Origin: Thiobacillus thioparus DSM 505
GTDB taxonomy: Bacteria > Pseudomonadota > Gammaproteobacteria > Burkholderiales > Thiobacillaceae
Reading direction: 5' to 3'
Assembly: GCF_000373385.1 (NCBI RefSeq)
Contig: NZ_KB891327.1
Coordinates: forward strand, 212,924 to 276,923
DNA length: 64,000 nucleotides
In this document: positions 57,377 through 64,000 of the stretch, piece after piece
How positions within the stretch are numbered: the stretch's first letter is position 1
How the letters are laid out: every line of letters starts with the position of its first letter
Notes under the pieces: model-generated
What the model saw: only the letters and a program-made list of their open reading frames with translations
Databases searched by the model: none
What the model was told of the DNA's origin: nothing
Program-made: the position numbers and the translations under genes

Positions 57377-57675
57377 TTAAGTACAGCCCAGGAAAGCAGG
57401 GGCCCACATGTTTGCCGCGCAGTGAACCCGGGGCTTCTCGCCTTCGTGTCTGGCCATGACCTCGAAGAATTCGAGGAGATCGGCGTAGGTAGGTGCCGAT
57501 AACTGGACAGGAATATGCGCATAGCGCATGCCAAGCGATCCAACAACGCCAGTCTCAACAGGCAGCGAGTAGCGTGGATCGTCCTCGCGCAACGGGCCCA
57601 CAGAGGGTTGCCCGGAGGTGCCCAGCCGATCATCGACAGCACGGTAGTTACGGATGCGGCTGAAAAATGGAGTTG
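57377..57675 (-). pseudogene. Decayed dual-specificity/tyrosine phosphatase-like gene
   Basis: One frame reads RIRNYRAVDDRLGTSGQPS, then skips a stretch expected in the family and resumes with SLGMRYAHIPVQLSAP and VHCAANM, where the P-loop Cys sits. The family then needs a catalytic Arg after HCAANx, but the gene reads MW and ends a few residues later. No good start is present. It looks like a remnant with an internal deletion and a lost end, next to the distal end of the cassette array. Confidence 0.6.
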
Positions 57676-57715
57676 TCCCTGGCAGGGAGAGGGGCGACTT
57701 AAGGGACGTGTTCTA

Positions 57716-57744
57716 GGCTGTCGCGCTTGAATGAATCGTTAAAC
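57716..57744 (-). other. Half attC site at the distal end of the array
   Basis: On the minus strand GTTTAAC (a perfect RYYYAAC box overlapping the stop of the reductase gene) is followed by GATTCATTCAAGCGCGAC, the left arm of an attC. The matching right arm and the second core box are missing, so the site is truncated where the array meets the phosphatase relic. Confidence 0.65.
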
Positions 57745-58311
57745 ATCGCCACCCGGATCGCCTTTGTGTACCTCATAGCGCAACTCAGCCATGCCAGTAC
57801 CCAACTGATGGACAGACATCAGGCGCAGAGCTGGGCTGAGCACTCTGCGAGGAAAAAGTGGCTTGCCCTTGCCGAGGGTGGCCGAACCCACCTGGATGAT
57901 AAGTTCGTCCAGTAAGCCAGCGTCGTAGAACTGACCCGCGAGATCCCCGCCTCCCACTATCCAGATGTTTTTGGTGCCCGCAGCAGTTCGCATTTCATCG
58001 TGGGCGTAGCGTACATCCCCATTGACGAATCTGATGTTCGCCCCTTCGATGATTGGAAGCCTGCGGCTGGAGAATATCCAGGCTGGCTGCGTATACGGCC
58101 ATGCTGAGCCGGCCTCAGAGGCAAGCTTTTCAGCGTTGCGCACCATCCACTCGTAAGTTGAGGACCCCATTGCCAACGCACCCACATCAGCAATGAACGC
58201 TGGATAGCTGGAGCTATTCAGGTCGCCAAGCGGAAACAGCCAGTCAAGTGAGTCATTCTCGGTAGCAATGAAGCCATCGAGGCTGGTCGCTGCGAAATAC
58301 TGCGTTTTCAT
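57739..58311 (-). CDS. RibD/DHFR-like reductase (cassette gene)
   Basis: The 190-residue protein has the RibD C-terminal/DHFR-like fold (YFAATSLDGFIATENDSLDWL, GALAMGSSTYEWM, IWIVGGGDLAGQFYDAGLLDEL). Such proteins are common integron cargo; the substrate is unknown and it need not confer trimethoprim resistance. AGGG lies before the ATG. It has a relative (61620-62249) in the same array. Confidence 0.85.
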   Translation of the reverse strand: MKTQYFAATSLDGFIATENDSLDWLFPLGDLNSSSYPAFIADVGALAMGSSTYEWMVRNAEKLASEAGSAWPYTQPAWIFSSRRLPIIEGANIRFVNGDVRYAHDEMRTAAGTKNIWIVGGGDLAGQFYDAGLLDELIIQVGSATLGKGKPLFPRRVLSPALRLMSVHQLGTGMAELRYEVHKGDPGGDV

Positions 58312-58358
58312 TCTTGTGCCCTGAATATGATTTCATGCGCCTAGATGATGCCCACACG

Positions 58359-58757
58359 CTACCTGGTTCCGGGGCCGGGTGTCTCGTTCGCAAACTTGAA
58401 GGCGCTTGCCCGCTCGCTTTCGACAGGTCGAATCTCGAATGTAAGCCCACAGGCCAGGCAAGGATTCTGGGATGCCAGATCGGCGGCCTCCTGCAGGTTG
58501 GCCGCGCAGAAAAACCAGTAGCCCCCAATGACCTCCTTCGCTTCTGTATAGGGGCCATCCCTCACACCCGAGCGCGAGACCAGCTTGGCTTGCGTGGCAA
58601 GCCTCTGGCCCGGTTTGAGCCTGCCTTCTTGTACAAGACGATCGTGCCAGACATAGAAGGCGTCGATGGCGCGCTGGATCTCTTCCGGGGACTTGTCAGC
58701 GTCCCATTTTCCGCGTGAAAGAACCAAGAAATCGGGAAGGGGAGATATATCGGACAT
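58359..58757 (-). CDS. YCII-related protein (cassette gene)
   Basis: The 132-residue protein has the YCII/DGPF fold (FLVLSRGKWDA, DGPYTEAKEVIGGYWFF). Function is unknown; the family has a conserved His-Asp pair that may be catalytic. GGAG lies 7 bases before the ATG. No attC is visible on either side, so it may share a cassette with its neighbours. Confidence 0.8.
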   Translation of the reverse strand: MSDISPLPDFLVLSRGKWDADKSPEEIQRAIDAFYVWHDRLVQEGRLKPGQRLATQAKLVSRSGVRDGPYTEAKEVIGGYWFFCAANLQEAADLASQNPCLACGLTFEIRPVESERASAFKFANETPGPGTR

Positions 58758-58796
58758 CAGCTTCTCCAGATTGAGCCGTGATGCAAACGTCTCAAT

Positions 58797-59216
58797 TTAA
58801 CGCATGCCATGGTCTTGCATCAATTGCTTCGGTTGAAGGAGATCCCAGAGATTGCCATAGAGGTCTTCGAACACCGCCACTGTTCCGTATGTTTCTTCCT
58901 TCGGCTCACGGACAAAGACAACGCCCTTGCTTCGGTAGTTCTTGTAGTCGCGCCAGAAGTCATCTGTGAACAGGAACATGAATACCCGACCTCCTGTCTG
59001 GTTGCCGATACGAGAGGCTTGCTCGTCATTTGCAGCGCGTGCCAGGAGCACGCGAGATTCAGTGGAGTTTGGTGGTGCAACGATCACCCAGCGTTTGTCT
59101 TGCTCTGGTATGTATGTGTCTTCGATCAGAGTAAAACCGAGCGTGCTTGTATAGAAGGTGATGGCTTCGTCGTATTCGCTCACCACGATGGCTACTTGAC
59201 CGATTGACTGCTTCAT
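58797..59216 (-). CDS. VOC-family (glyoxalase-like) protein (cassette gene)
   Basis: The 139-residue protein has the vicinal-oxygen-chelate pattern (QVAIVVSEYDEAITFYTSTLGF, VAVFEDLYGNLWDLLQP). Members bind metal and include glyoxalase and antibiotic-binding proteins. The substrate is unknown. The start has AGGG upstream. Confidence 0.85.
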   Translation of the reverse strand: MKQSIGQVAIVVSEYDEAITFYTSTLGFTLIEDTYIPEQDKRWVIVAPPNSTESRVLLARAANDEQASRIGNQTGGRVFMFLFTDDFWRDYKNYRSKGVVFVREPKEETYGTVAVFEDLYGNLWDLLQPKQLMQDHGMR

Positions 59217-59406
59217 GGATTTAGCCCTGCGGGACGGTGGCGCCGATTCTGGCACCGAACGAATGAAATGGATTTTCTGCCCCCCGACGCATCGTATGGG
59301 CCAGATTAAATAAGGTCGGCATCCGGCCAATCGAAAAAGGAGGAGAGTCCGTCGATCGGCTTCAAAAAAAGACCATTGTTCTCTCGCTCCAAAACGTATT
59401 ACGTAG

Positions 59407-59481
59407 AGCCAACCAGCGCTGGGCGGCTTTATCGCGCAGCCTCCAGCGATTGAAAGGAGCGAGGTTGAGCCCGGGTTAGGC
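59407..59481 (-). other. attC site of the guanidinium exporter cassette
   Basis: The 75-base element has GTTAGGC on the plus strand at 59475-59481 (perfect core) and AGCCAAC at 59407-59413 (one mismatch to RYYYAAC), with paired arms (CCAGCG/CGCTGG) between. It begins at the stop of the exporter gene, as attC sites do. Confidence 0.7.
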
Positions 59482-59796
59482 ATGTGTGGCCAGCTTCAGG
59501 CCAACTATGCCTGCAAGGATGAGCGCAAGACTGATCAGCCGTGCAGCGCTCGCCGATTCATCAAACAAGACAATGCCCAATATTGCTGTACCAACGGCAC
59601 CGACACCCACCCAGATAGCATAGGCCGTACCGACGGGGAGGGATTTCATTGCAATGCCGAGCAAGCCAAGGCTGATTAACATTGCAAATACAGTGCCGAC
59701 AGTTGGCCAAAGACGAGTAAAGCCCTCGGTGTATTTGAGTCCAATCGCCCATCCGATTTCGAATAATCCGGCCGTGACAAGAATTACCCAATTCAT
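59476..59796 (-). CDS. gdx: Guanidinium exporter Gdx, SMR family (cassette gene)
   Basis: The 106-residue, four-helix protein has the Gdx/SugE signature ([20 protein letters not shown], with the key Glu13, and [17 protein letters not shown]). Gdx swaps protons for guanidinium. It was formerly called SugE or a quaternary ammonium transporter. An AAAGG ribosome site lies 6 bases before the ATG. A guanidine-II-type riboswitch precedes it, which strongly supports the substrate. Confidence 0.92.
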   Translation of the reverse strand: MNWVILVTAGLFEIGWAIGLKYTEGFTRLWPTVGTVFAMLISLGLLGIAMKSLPVGTAYAIWVGVGAVGTAILGIVLFDESASAARLISLALILAGIVGLKLATHA

Positions 59797-59814
59797 AGAT
59801 ACCTTTCTAATGCA

Positions 59815-59859
59815 CGGAGCCGTCCCCGATACAGGATGGAGTGGCGAGGTCGTCCTCAC
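59815..59859 (-). promoter_or_regulatory. Guanidine-II (mini-ykkC) riboswitch upstream of gdx
   Basis: On the minus strand there are two hairpins: GTGAGG-ACGA-CCTCGC and CGGGG-ACGG-CTCCG, joined by a 15-base linker. Both loops are ACGR, the hallmark of guanidine-II. The second hairpin ends about 12 bases before the AAAGG ribosome site, so guanidine could control translation of gdx. The rest of the 256 bases before gdx shows no gene. Confidence 0.85.
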
Positions 59860-60052
59860 TTCCAAGAGTGCCCACATAGAAGTGAGCGGCCCGCGCGGCT
59901 TTTTGCGCAGCCCCGCCCGACTGCCAGGTTATGCGGCGTAGGTATCATAAGTTAGACGGTACAAGCAGAAAGTGCGAAGGCCTCGCTTTTCAGGCACATG
60001 AGAGTTCTCGAAGATAGCTCAGCCATTCGTTACAGCGCTCCGTGAGGAGGTC

Positions 60053-60113
60053 ACATAACGAGGATGATAAATGGCGCCGCCAGTCGCATGTCGCAATGGG
60101 TCCATGGTTAGGC
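60053..60113 (-). other. Candidate attC site of the DUF1801 cassette
   Basis: GTTAGGC on the plus strand at 60107-60113 is a perfect core overlapping the gene stop. At the other end is ACATAAC (one mismatch). The arms between pair poorly, so confidence is lower. A further GTCTAAC box (59951-59957, minus) lies nearby. Confidence 0.45.
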
Positions 60114-60557
60114 TGCACTCTTGCGCCTGGAAACGTCTAGTGCGTTGTTGAGGACGACGGCGGCCTGGACAAGAGCCATCAGTGCCGCTTCATTGATCGA
60201 GGCGCCCTCCGCGAAATCGATGGCACGCCTGGCTTTCCCTTCTAGGCTCGCGTTGAAAAGCCCAGAAGGATCTGCAAGTGATGCGCCTTTCGGAAAGGTC
60301 AGTTTGACAGCCTTCTTATAGGTTTCGCCGGTGCAGATGATCCCGTTGCAGGACCAGACAGGTGTGTTCCACTTCCATTCTTCGGTGATCTCAGAGGACG
60401 CTTCCCTGATAAGTTCTCGGAGCTGGGCAAGTAGTACCCCCCTCCAATCCTGCAAGCCCTGGATGCGGGCGTCGATCAGTTCAGAGGGTGACTTGTCCGC
60501 GTCCGAAGTGGGAGTCTTCTTTGGGAATCGCTTGATCTGAGTCTTGGCCCCTAGCAT
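60108..60557 (-). CDS. DUF1801 family protein (cassette gene)
   Basis: The 149-residue protein has the YdhG/DUF1801 pattern (LRELIREASSEITEEWKW, then KAVKLTFPKGASL and SLEGKARRAIDF). The function of the family is unknown. GGGAG lies 7 bases before the ATG. Its stop overlaps a core box. Confidence 0.85.
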   Translation of the reverse strand: MLGAKTQIKRFPKKTPTSDADKSPSELIDARIQGLQDWRGVLLAQLRELIREASSEITEEWKWNTPVWSCNGIICTGETYKKAVKLTFPKGASLADPSGLFNASLEGKARRAIDFAEGASINEAALMALVQAAVVLNNALDVSRRKSAA

Positions 60558-60586
60558 TGAAGTCTCCCGAAAGGTGCTGTTGCGGC

Positions 60587-60640
60587 ATCGCGGTTTTCGT
60601 GCGGCCGAAAGCCGGCCGCTCGATGGAAGGGCTAGCTTTC
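60587..60640 (-). other. Degenerate attC-like hairpin after the aminopeptidase gene
   Basis: The region has GCGGCC/GGCCGC and CATCG/CGATG arms and the same CTTCCATCGAG stretch found in the attC at 63049-63118, but no good core box. It looks like a decayed attC. Confidence 0.45.
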
Positions 60641-60652
60641 ATTGATGATTAT

Positions 60653-61399
60653 TCAGTGCTGAGTGACGACGATCGGTTCGCCCTTGGTAATTATCATCGT
60701 GTGCTCGTATTGCGCCGATAAGTTGCCATGGCTTCCAACCAAGGTCCATCCATCGGACGTCTCGGTCACCATGCGGCTCTTTGTTGAGAGGAAGGGTTCG
60801 ATGGTGATCACCATGCCCTCTCTCAAGATGCGCCTGTCCGTCGGATCAAAGTATCCGGCAATGTGCTCGGGGGCTTCATGAAGTGCACGGCCAACCCCGT
60901 GGCTGCCGAGGTTCTCGATAATCTTGAAGCCGTATGTCTTCGCAGTTCGCTGGATTGCAGCGCCGATGCCATTGATGGGCTGGCCAGCGCGGGCCTGCTT
61001 CATGGCTTGCTCGAGGGCCGTGCGGGTGGCGTGGCACAAGCGCGTTTTCTGTGGGTTGGTCGGAGGTACAACTTTCGTTCCTCCGGTATCGGCGAAGTAT
61101 CCTCCCAACTCGGCAGAAACATCGACGTTCAATACGTCGCCAGGTCGAATCACCCGGCCCCCTGGGATGCCGTGGGCGGCTTCCTCGTTGATGCTGATGC
61201 AGGTTGAGCCCGGGAAGTCGTATGTGAGTCTAGGCGCCGATCGTGCGCCGTGTCTTTCAAGCAATTGCTCACCAAGTGAATCCAGCTCGCGCGTAGTCAT
61301 GCCGGGTTCGGCAGCATCGAGCATCTCCTGAAGCACGTATGAAACGATCTTGCCTATGCGTTTGAGTGCAACGACATCATCTTCGGTTTCGATGGTCAT
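60653..61399 (-). CDS. map: Type I methionine aminopeptidase (cassette gene)
   Basis: The 248-residue protein has the MetAP fold with metal-ligand regions NVDVSAELGGYFADTGGT, GSHGVGRALHEAPE and VITIEPFLST. It removes initiator Met. An essential-type enzyme in a mobile cassette is unusual, so it is probably an extra copy. AGGA lies 6 bases before the ATG. Confidence 0.88.
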   Translation of the reverse strand: MTIETEDDVVALKRIGKIVSYVLQEMLDAAEPGMTTRELDSLGEQLLERHGARSAPRLTYDFPGSTCISINEEAAHGIPGGRVIRPGDVLNVDVSAELGGYFADTGGTKVVPPTNPQKTRLCHATRTALEQAMKQARAGQPINGIGAAIQRTAKTYGFKIIENLGSHGVGRALHEAPEHIAGYFDPTDRRILREGMVITIEPFLSTKSRMVTETSDGWTLVGSHGNLSAQYEHTMIITKGEPIVVTQH

Positions 61400-61592
61400 G
61401 TGATTTCCTATCTGAATACGTGAGAATACCCGGGAAGGGATGAGGCCGCACCTCACGCTACCGGTGAATGGACGACTTTGAATCGCTCGCATGCGATAGC
61501 CATGTCGCACTGAAGATGCACCCAGATCCTGCGACAATGCGGACCAGATCGATTGAACATTGGCGGGAATCGCCATCGAGCCTCTTCTGTAT

Positions 61593-61616
61593 GGCCTAAC
61601 AACCGGTTGTTAGGCC
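61593..61616. repeat. Perfect palindrome of two fused attC core boxes
   Basis: GGCCTAACAACC is followed at once by its exact reverse complement. Both halves carry a perfect core box (GCCTAAC, GTTAGGC) but the 30-50 bases of arms between them, present in normal attC sites, are gone. It marks the boundary between the second reductase cassette and the aminopeptidase cassette. Confidence 0.8.
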
Positions 61617-61619
61617 CCC

Positions 61620-62249
61620 TCACTGACGCACATAGCGCAAGTGTGTGGCGGCTGGGCCATCAAGAACCCTGTCAATCCGAAACTGCGGCCCGGGCTCGCG
61701 TAGGTTCTCGAAGAGCCGCCGCCCGCCGCCGAACAACACAGGCGCCAAGGCGATTTCCAGCTCCTCGACGACACCCAGGTTTAGGTACTGCTGGATCACA
61801 TCCGCTCCACCCGCGATACGAATATCACGACTGCCTGCGGATTCCCGGGCTAGCTCTAGGGCACGTTCCGGTCCGTCATTGATGAAGTAAAAGGTCGTCC
61901 CGCCAGGGCGTACCCAGGGTTCGCGTTTCTCATGGGTAAGAACGTATACCGGTGTGTGAAACGGAGCCTCCTCTGGCCAAGCGACCTCGCCTTGGTCGAA
62001 CATTCGCTTGCCCATGACGTTGGCACCGATGCGCTCCGTAGTGCTGCGAAGCAGGTCATTGACCGGACCGGTCTCTCCCCCTGGTCCGAGTTTGAGGTTC
62101 TCGCGGAAGTACTGTTGATTGAGGACCCAGGCCATCAGCGCCCCCCACTTGGCGCCCCAGTTCTTGTATTCAGGCTTGCCCATGGTCATTCCTTCAGGTG
62201 CCATGTAGCCATCGAGGCTAAGTCCAATGTTGACGAATACCTTGCTCAT
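61620..62249 (-). CDS. RibD/DHFR-like reductase (cassette gene)
   Basis: The 209-residue protein is a RibD C-terminal/DHFR-like family member (FVNIGLSLDGYMAPEG, RIGANVMGKRMFDQGEVAW, DIRIAGGADVIQQYLNLGVV). It is related to, but not a close copy of, the gene at 57739-58311. GAGAGG precedes the ATG. The substrate is unknown. Confidence 0.88.
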   Translation of the reverse strand: MSKVFVNIGLSLDGYMAPEGMTMGKPEYKNWGAKWGALMAWVLNQQYFRENLKLGPGGETGPVNDLLRSTTERIGANVMGKRMFDQGEVAWPEEAPFHTPVYVLTHEKREPWVRPGGTTFYFINDGPERALELARESAGSRDIRIAGGADVIQQYLNLGVVEELEIALAPVLFGGGRRLFENLREPGPQFRIDRVLDGPAATHLRYVRQ

Positions 62250-62277
62250 GATTTTCCTCTCGCATGTTCGGATGGCG

Positions 62278-62334
62278 GTCTGACGTTGGCGTTAAGCCGC
62301 ACCGTTAGGCGTCGGCTTGAATGAATTGTTAGCG
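62278..62334 (-). other. attC site of the AlaX-like cassette
   Basis: The 57-base element reads, on the minus strand, from GCTAAC and ATTCATTCAAGCCGAC to GCGGCTTAAC and a core of GTCAGAC. The two arms (TTCAAGCCG and CGGCTTAA) pair well. Both core boxes have one mismatch. The arm sequence is typical of integron attC sites. Confidence 0.8.
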
Positions 62335-62381
62335 CTCTCCGATTAGATAAAGGAGCTCAAATATCAGTATTGGCGAAATAT

Positions 62382-63026
62382 TCACGGTTCGCACAGAAAG
62401 ATTTCCACCCGCTCTTTTCCCTTGCCAATGTTATTTCTCTTGAGTCGGATCTGACCGATCTCTCCTGTTGACCGGACGTGCGTGCCGCCACATGGGACGC
62501 GGGAAAATCCTTGGATTTCCCAGTATCTTCTTTCATTCAATATGTCATCGAAGTCGGTCGCTATTCTGCTGTTGGATGAGATGATCTGATTCGCCATTTC
62601 GGAAAAAGCGGGAAGGAGCGGAGAGATGCTCTCAGGCCATGCGAAGTCGATCCGAGCCTTATCTGGGCCGATATGAGCGCCAACCTTGCCCACACCATTT
62701 AGCTCTTTGTAGAAGATTTCAAGAACCAATTCTGCAGCGAAATGAAGGCGCATCAGTCGATGGCGCCTTTCCCATTCAATTTCAACTTGCACGGACTGAC
62801 CAACCTGAAGCCCGTGAGAGGGCGGCAGAGTATAGATAATCCGCAATCCCTCTTTCCTTGCCGAAAGCACCTGGATACCTGCAATTGAACCGTGATCGCT
62901 CTCTTGCCCGCCCGAAAAGGCGAAGAATATTGTGGATTCCAGTTCGATTTCGCAGCCATTAACCGAAGAAACACAGGTTGGATGCGAAGTCGCGTACGGA
63001 TCATCCCAGAAGACTTTCTTTGTCAT
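62382..63026 (-). CDS. AlaX-type alanyl-tRNA editing protein (cassette gene)
   Basis: The 214-residue protein resembles the editing domain of alanyl-tRNA synthetase, with metal-site pieces AFSGGQESDHGSI, RLMRLHFAAELV and CGGTHVRSTGEIG. Such proteins remove Ser or Gly from mischarged tRNA-Ala. One His of the usual HxxxH (here HFAAE) appears to be changed, so activity needs checking. The ATG at 63026 has GAGG upstream. Confidence 0.82.
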   Translation of the reverse strand: MTKKVFWDDPYATSHPTCVSSVNGCEIELESTIFFAFSGGQESDHGSIAGIQVLSARKEGLRIIYTLPPSHGLQVGQSVQVEIEWERRHRLMRLHFAAELVLEIFYKELNGVGKVGAHIGPDKARIDFAWPESISPLLPAFSEMANQIISSNSRIATDFDDILNERRYWEIQGFSRVPCGGTHVRSTGEIGQIRLKRNNIGKGKERVEIFLCEP

Positions 63027-63048
63027 ACATCCTCTAATAACGTGGGGC

Positions 63049-63118
63049 GCCCTAATGTTTGACATGAGAGGCCTGACCAGGCTTGCCGGGGCAGGTCCTC
63101 TCGATGGAAGGGTTAGAG
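63049..63118 (-). other. attC site of the SnoaL-like cassette
   Basis: The 70-base element has GTTAGAG at 63112-63118 and GCCCTAAT at 63049-63056 (each close to the core), with paired arms ATGAGAGG and CCTCTCGAT. It lies 16 bases beyond the stop of the SnoaL-like gene. Confidence 0.72.
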
Positions 63119-63134
63119 CGCATTTTGCTCAGGC

Positions 63135-63509
63135 TCAAAGTTCCTTCGGGAGGGGCAAGCCTTGGCTGCGGAGAAACGAAATTTTGTCCCAGTAGCCTCT
63201 CTGAAGTTTGATCTTCCCGTTTACGACGTGGAAGAAGCCGCACCCGCGAAGGCCAAGCGGATCACGCCATTCCAAGATAGCCCACTCGCCTTCTTCGAAG
63301 ATGTTTTCGACCAAGCAAACCATATTCGCCGCTGCGAACCCAGAGGCAAACATTGCCTTGATTGCTTCTCGTCCCACGACGGGGGATTCAGCGACTTGAT
63401 GATTGATGGCCTCTTCCGTGTAGAAGCTGGCTAGGGCATCGATATCTGCATGGTTGAATGCTTCAACCCAGGCTTGAACAAGATGGCGTGGCTTCATGGT
63501 CTTAGACAT
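63135..63509 (-). CDS. SnoaL-like/NTF2-fold protein (cassette gene)
   Basis: The 124-residue protein has the SnoaL-like pattern (VQAWVEAFNHADIDALASFY, then EGEWAILEWRDP). The fold binds small hydrophobic ligands; function unknown. The start is uncertain: ATG codons at 63551, 63509 and 63497 are in frame and none has a clear ribosome site. Confidence 0.82.
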   Translation of the reverse strand: MSKTMKPRHLVQAWVEAFNHADIDALASFYTEEAINHQVAESPVVGREAIKAMFASGFAAANMVCLVENIFEEGEWAILEWRDPLGLRGCGFFHVVNGKIKLQRGYWDKISFLRSQGLPLPKEL

Positions 63510-63547
63510 TGACGATTTACTGTTCGGCGGTTCTCTAATGCGTACTG

Positions 63548-63616
63548 CCATAACCGGCGTGCAAAAGCAGAGCGAAACGGCTCTTTTGCACGTCCGGGTT
63601 GATGGCGTTGTTAGCC
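63548..63616 (-). other. attC site of the methyltransferase cassette
   Basis: The 69-base element has a long, almost perfect hairpin (arms GTGCAAAAG and CTTTTGCAC, with inner AGAGC/GCTCT) between CCATAAC (63548-63554) and GTTAGCC (63610-63616), each one mismatch from the core. It overlaps the stop of the methyltransferase gene. Confidence 0.8.
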
Positions 63617-64000
63617 AGCCGTTTCTCCAATGAAAATCACGGAAGCTGGTTTCTGGGTCTTTGGGTGGGTCGGCTCACGTACTTCACATAGCTGAAAACC
63701 ACTATCAACGAACAATTTTATCCAGCTCTCCAAGGTCCTAAAATACCACGGCGCCGGGTTAGAGAAATTGCTACTGAACCCGGCCCATGAACCTTCGCGC
63801 CACCCATCCCGGTATGGCAAGTCACCGCACGCCATCACTGGGTGAAGGGTTTGTACGACAAATGTGCCATGTGAATTTAGCAGGGATGGAACAGCCTCAA
63901 ATACTCCCTCAACCGATTCTTTTCCGAGTAACGCGAAGTTACAGACAACGACATCAACCAAAACTTTGAGTTTCCCAGCAGCAATCTCTTCGTAAGACAG
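63611..64000 (-). CDS. Class I SAM methyltransferase, 5' part outside window (cassette gene)
   Basis: The frame stays open to the right edge, giving the last 129 codons of the protein. It begins ELSYEEIAAG-like, followed by VLVDVVVCNFALLG, where VCNFALL is the motif-II region of class I methyltransferases. VVQTLHPVMACGD follows. The SAM-binding motif I is outside. The substrate is unknown. Confidence 0.75.
   Translation of the reverse strand: MSYEEIAAGKLKVLVDVVVCNFALLGKESVEGVFEAVPSLLNSHGTFVVQTLHPVMACGDLPYRDGWREGSWAGFSSNFSNPAPWYFRTLESWIKLFVDSGFQLCEVREPTHPKTQKPASVIFIGETAG

Larger units (their letters stand above)
57716..64000 (-). mobile_element. Cassette array of a chromosomal integron (distal part)
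   Basis: Ten minus-strand genes of unrelated function lie in series. Most are separated by attC-like elements of 57-75 bases with a RYYYAAC-type box at one end and a GTTRRRY-type box at the other and imperfect inverted arms. One site has the ATTCATTCAAGCCGAC arm typical of attC sites. Base composition is lower in GC than the neighbouring core genes and varies from gene to gene. By cassette polarity, the attI site and integrase should be beyond 64 kb. Several sites are degenerate, so parts may no longer move. Confidence 0.85.

Noticed and set aside
58795..58801. GTTAAAT core box at the end of the VOC gene
   Set aside because: It matches GTTRRRY, but the partner box and hairpin arms are missing and the site would lie inside the coding sequence.
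59951..59957. GTCTAAC box as a further attC between DUF1801 and gdx genes
   Set aside because: It is a perfect single core box but no partner box or paired arms could be found on either side, so I did not call a site.

Overview
The window is a high-GC chromosomal segment of a Gram-negative betaproteobacterium. The clearest lineage signs are flhDC acting as flagellar master regulator next to motAB and a flhB-flhA-flhF-flhG-fliA-motCD run, the gene order scpA-scpB-rluB, a sulfur-carrier module (tusA, dsrE2), a relic of a sulfide:quinone reductase, a group 3b NiFe hydrogenase and a chromosomal integron. Together these suggest a Thiobacillus-like sulfur oxidiser. The genus is an inference from gene content, not a measured match.

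Layout. 1-9.1 kb: a coiled-coil protein cut by the window edge, a Tat-exported PhoX phosphatase with a candidate Pho box, clpS-clpA, a secreted coiled-coil protein, and two exopolysaccharide-type genes (EpsD-like PPIase lipoprotein and GDP-mannose synthesis). 9.4-20.8 kb: a flagellar block with flhDC, a membrane methyltransferase, motAB, flhBAFG, fliA and a second stator pair motCD. 20.9-25.2 kb: a Lon protease, a GlxA-type AraC regulator and a divergent cysteine hydrolase. 25.4-33.3 kb: accessory DNA with a sigma-54 activator divergent from an ompW gene that has a textbook -24/-12 promoter, broken gene pieces (sulfide:quinone reductase, OmpW, LysR), a ZIP transporter, a beta carbonic anhydrase, a TetR/TusA/DsrE2 module with three matching operators, and mazEF. 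33.3-57.3 kb: mostly core genes (scpAB, rluB, prmB, dapE, an Atm1-like ABC transporter, cbpMA), the hydrogenase operon, two c-di-GMP enzymes, and membrane and hydrolase genes.

57.7-64 kb: a cassette array of a chromosomal (sedentary) integron. All ten genes lie on the minus strand and most are separated by attC-like imperfect hairpins bounded by GTTRRRY/RYYYAAC core boxes. Their products are typical cassette cargo: two RibD/DHFR-like reductases, a YCII protein, a VOC protein, a guanidinium exporter, a DUF1801 protein, a methionine aminopeptidase, an AlaX-type editing protein, a SnoaL-like protein and a methyltransferase. The distal end lies near 57.7 kb beside a decayed phosphatase gene. The attI/integrase end should lie beyond 64 kb.

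The most notable find is inside this array. The guanidinium exporter cassette carries a two-hairpin leader with ACGA and ACGG loops directly upstream of the ribosome binding site, the architecture of a guanidine-II (mini-ykkC) riboswitch. The cassette would therefore be a mobile, self-regulated guanidine-efflux unit. Other points worth checking are a perfect-palindrome remnant of an attC site, the sulfide:quinone reductase/OmpW deletion scar, and a frameshift in dsrE2.
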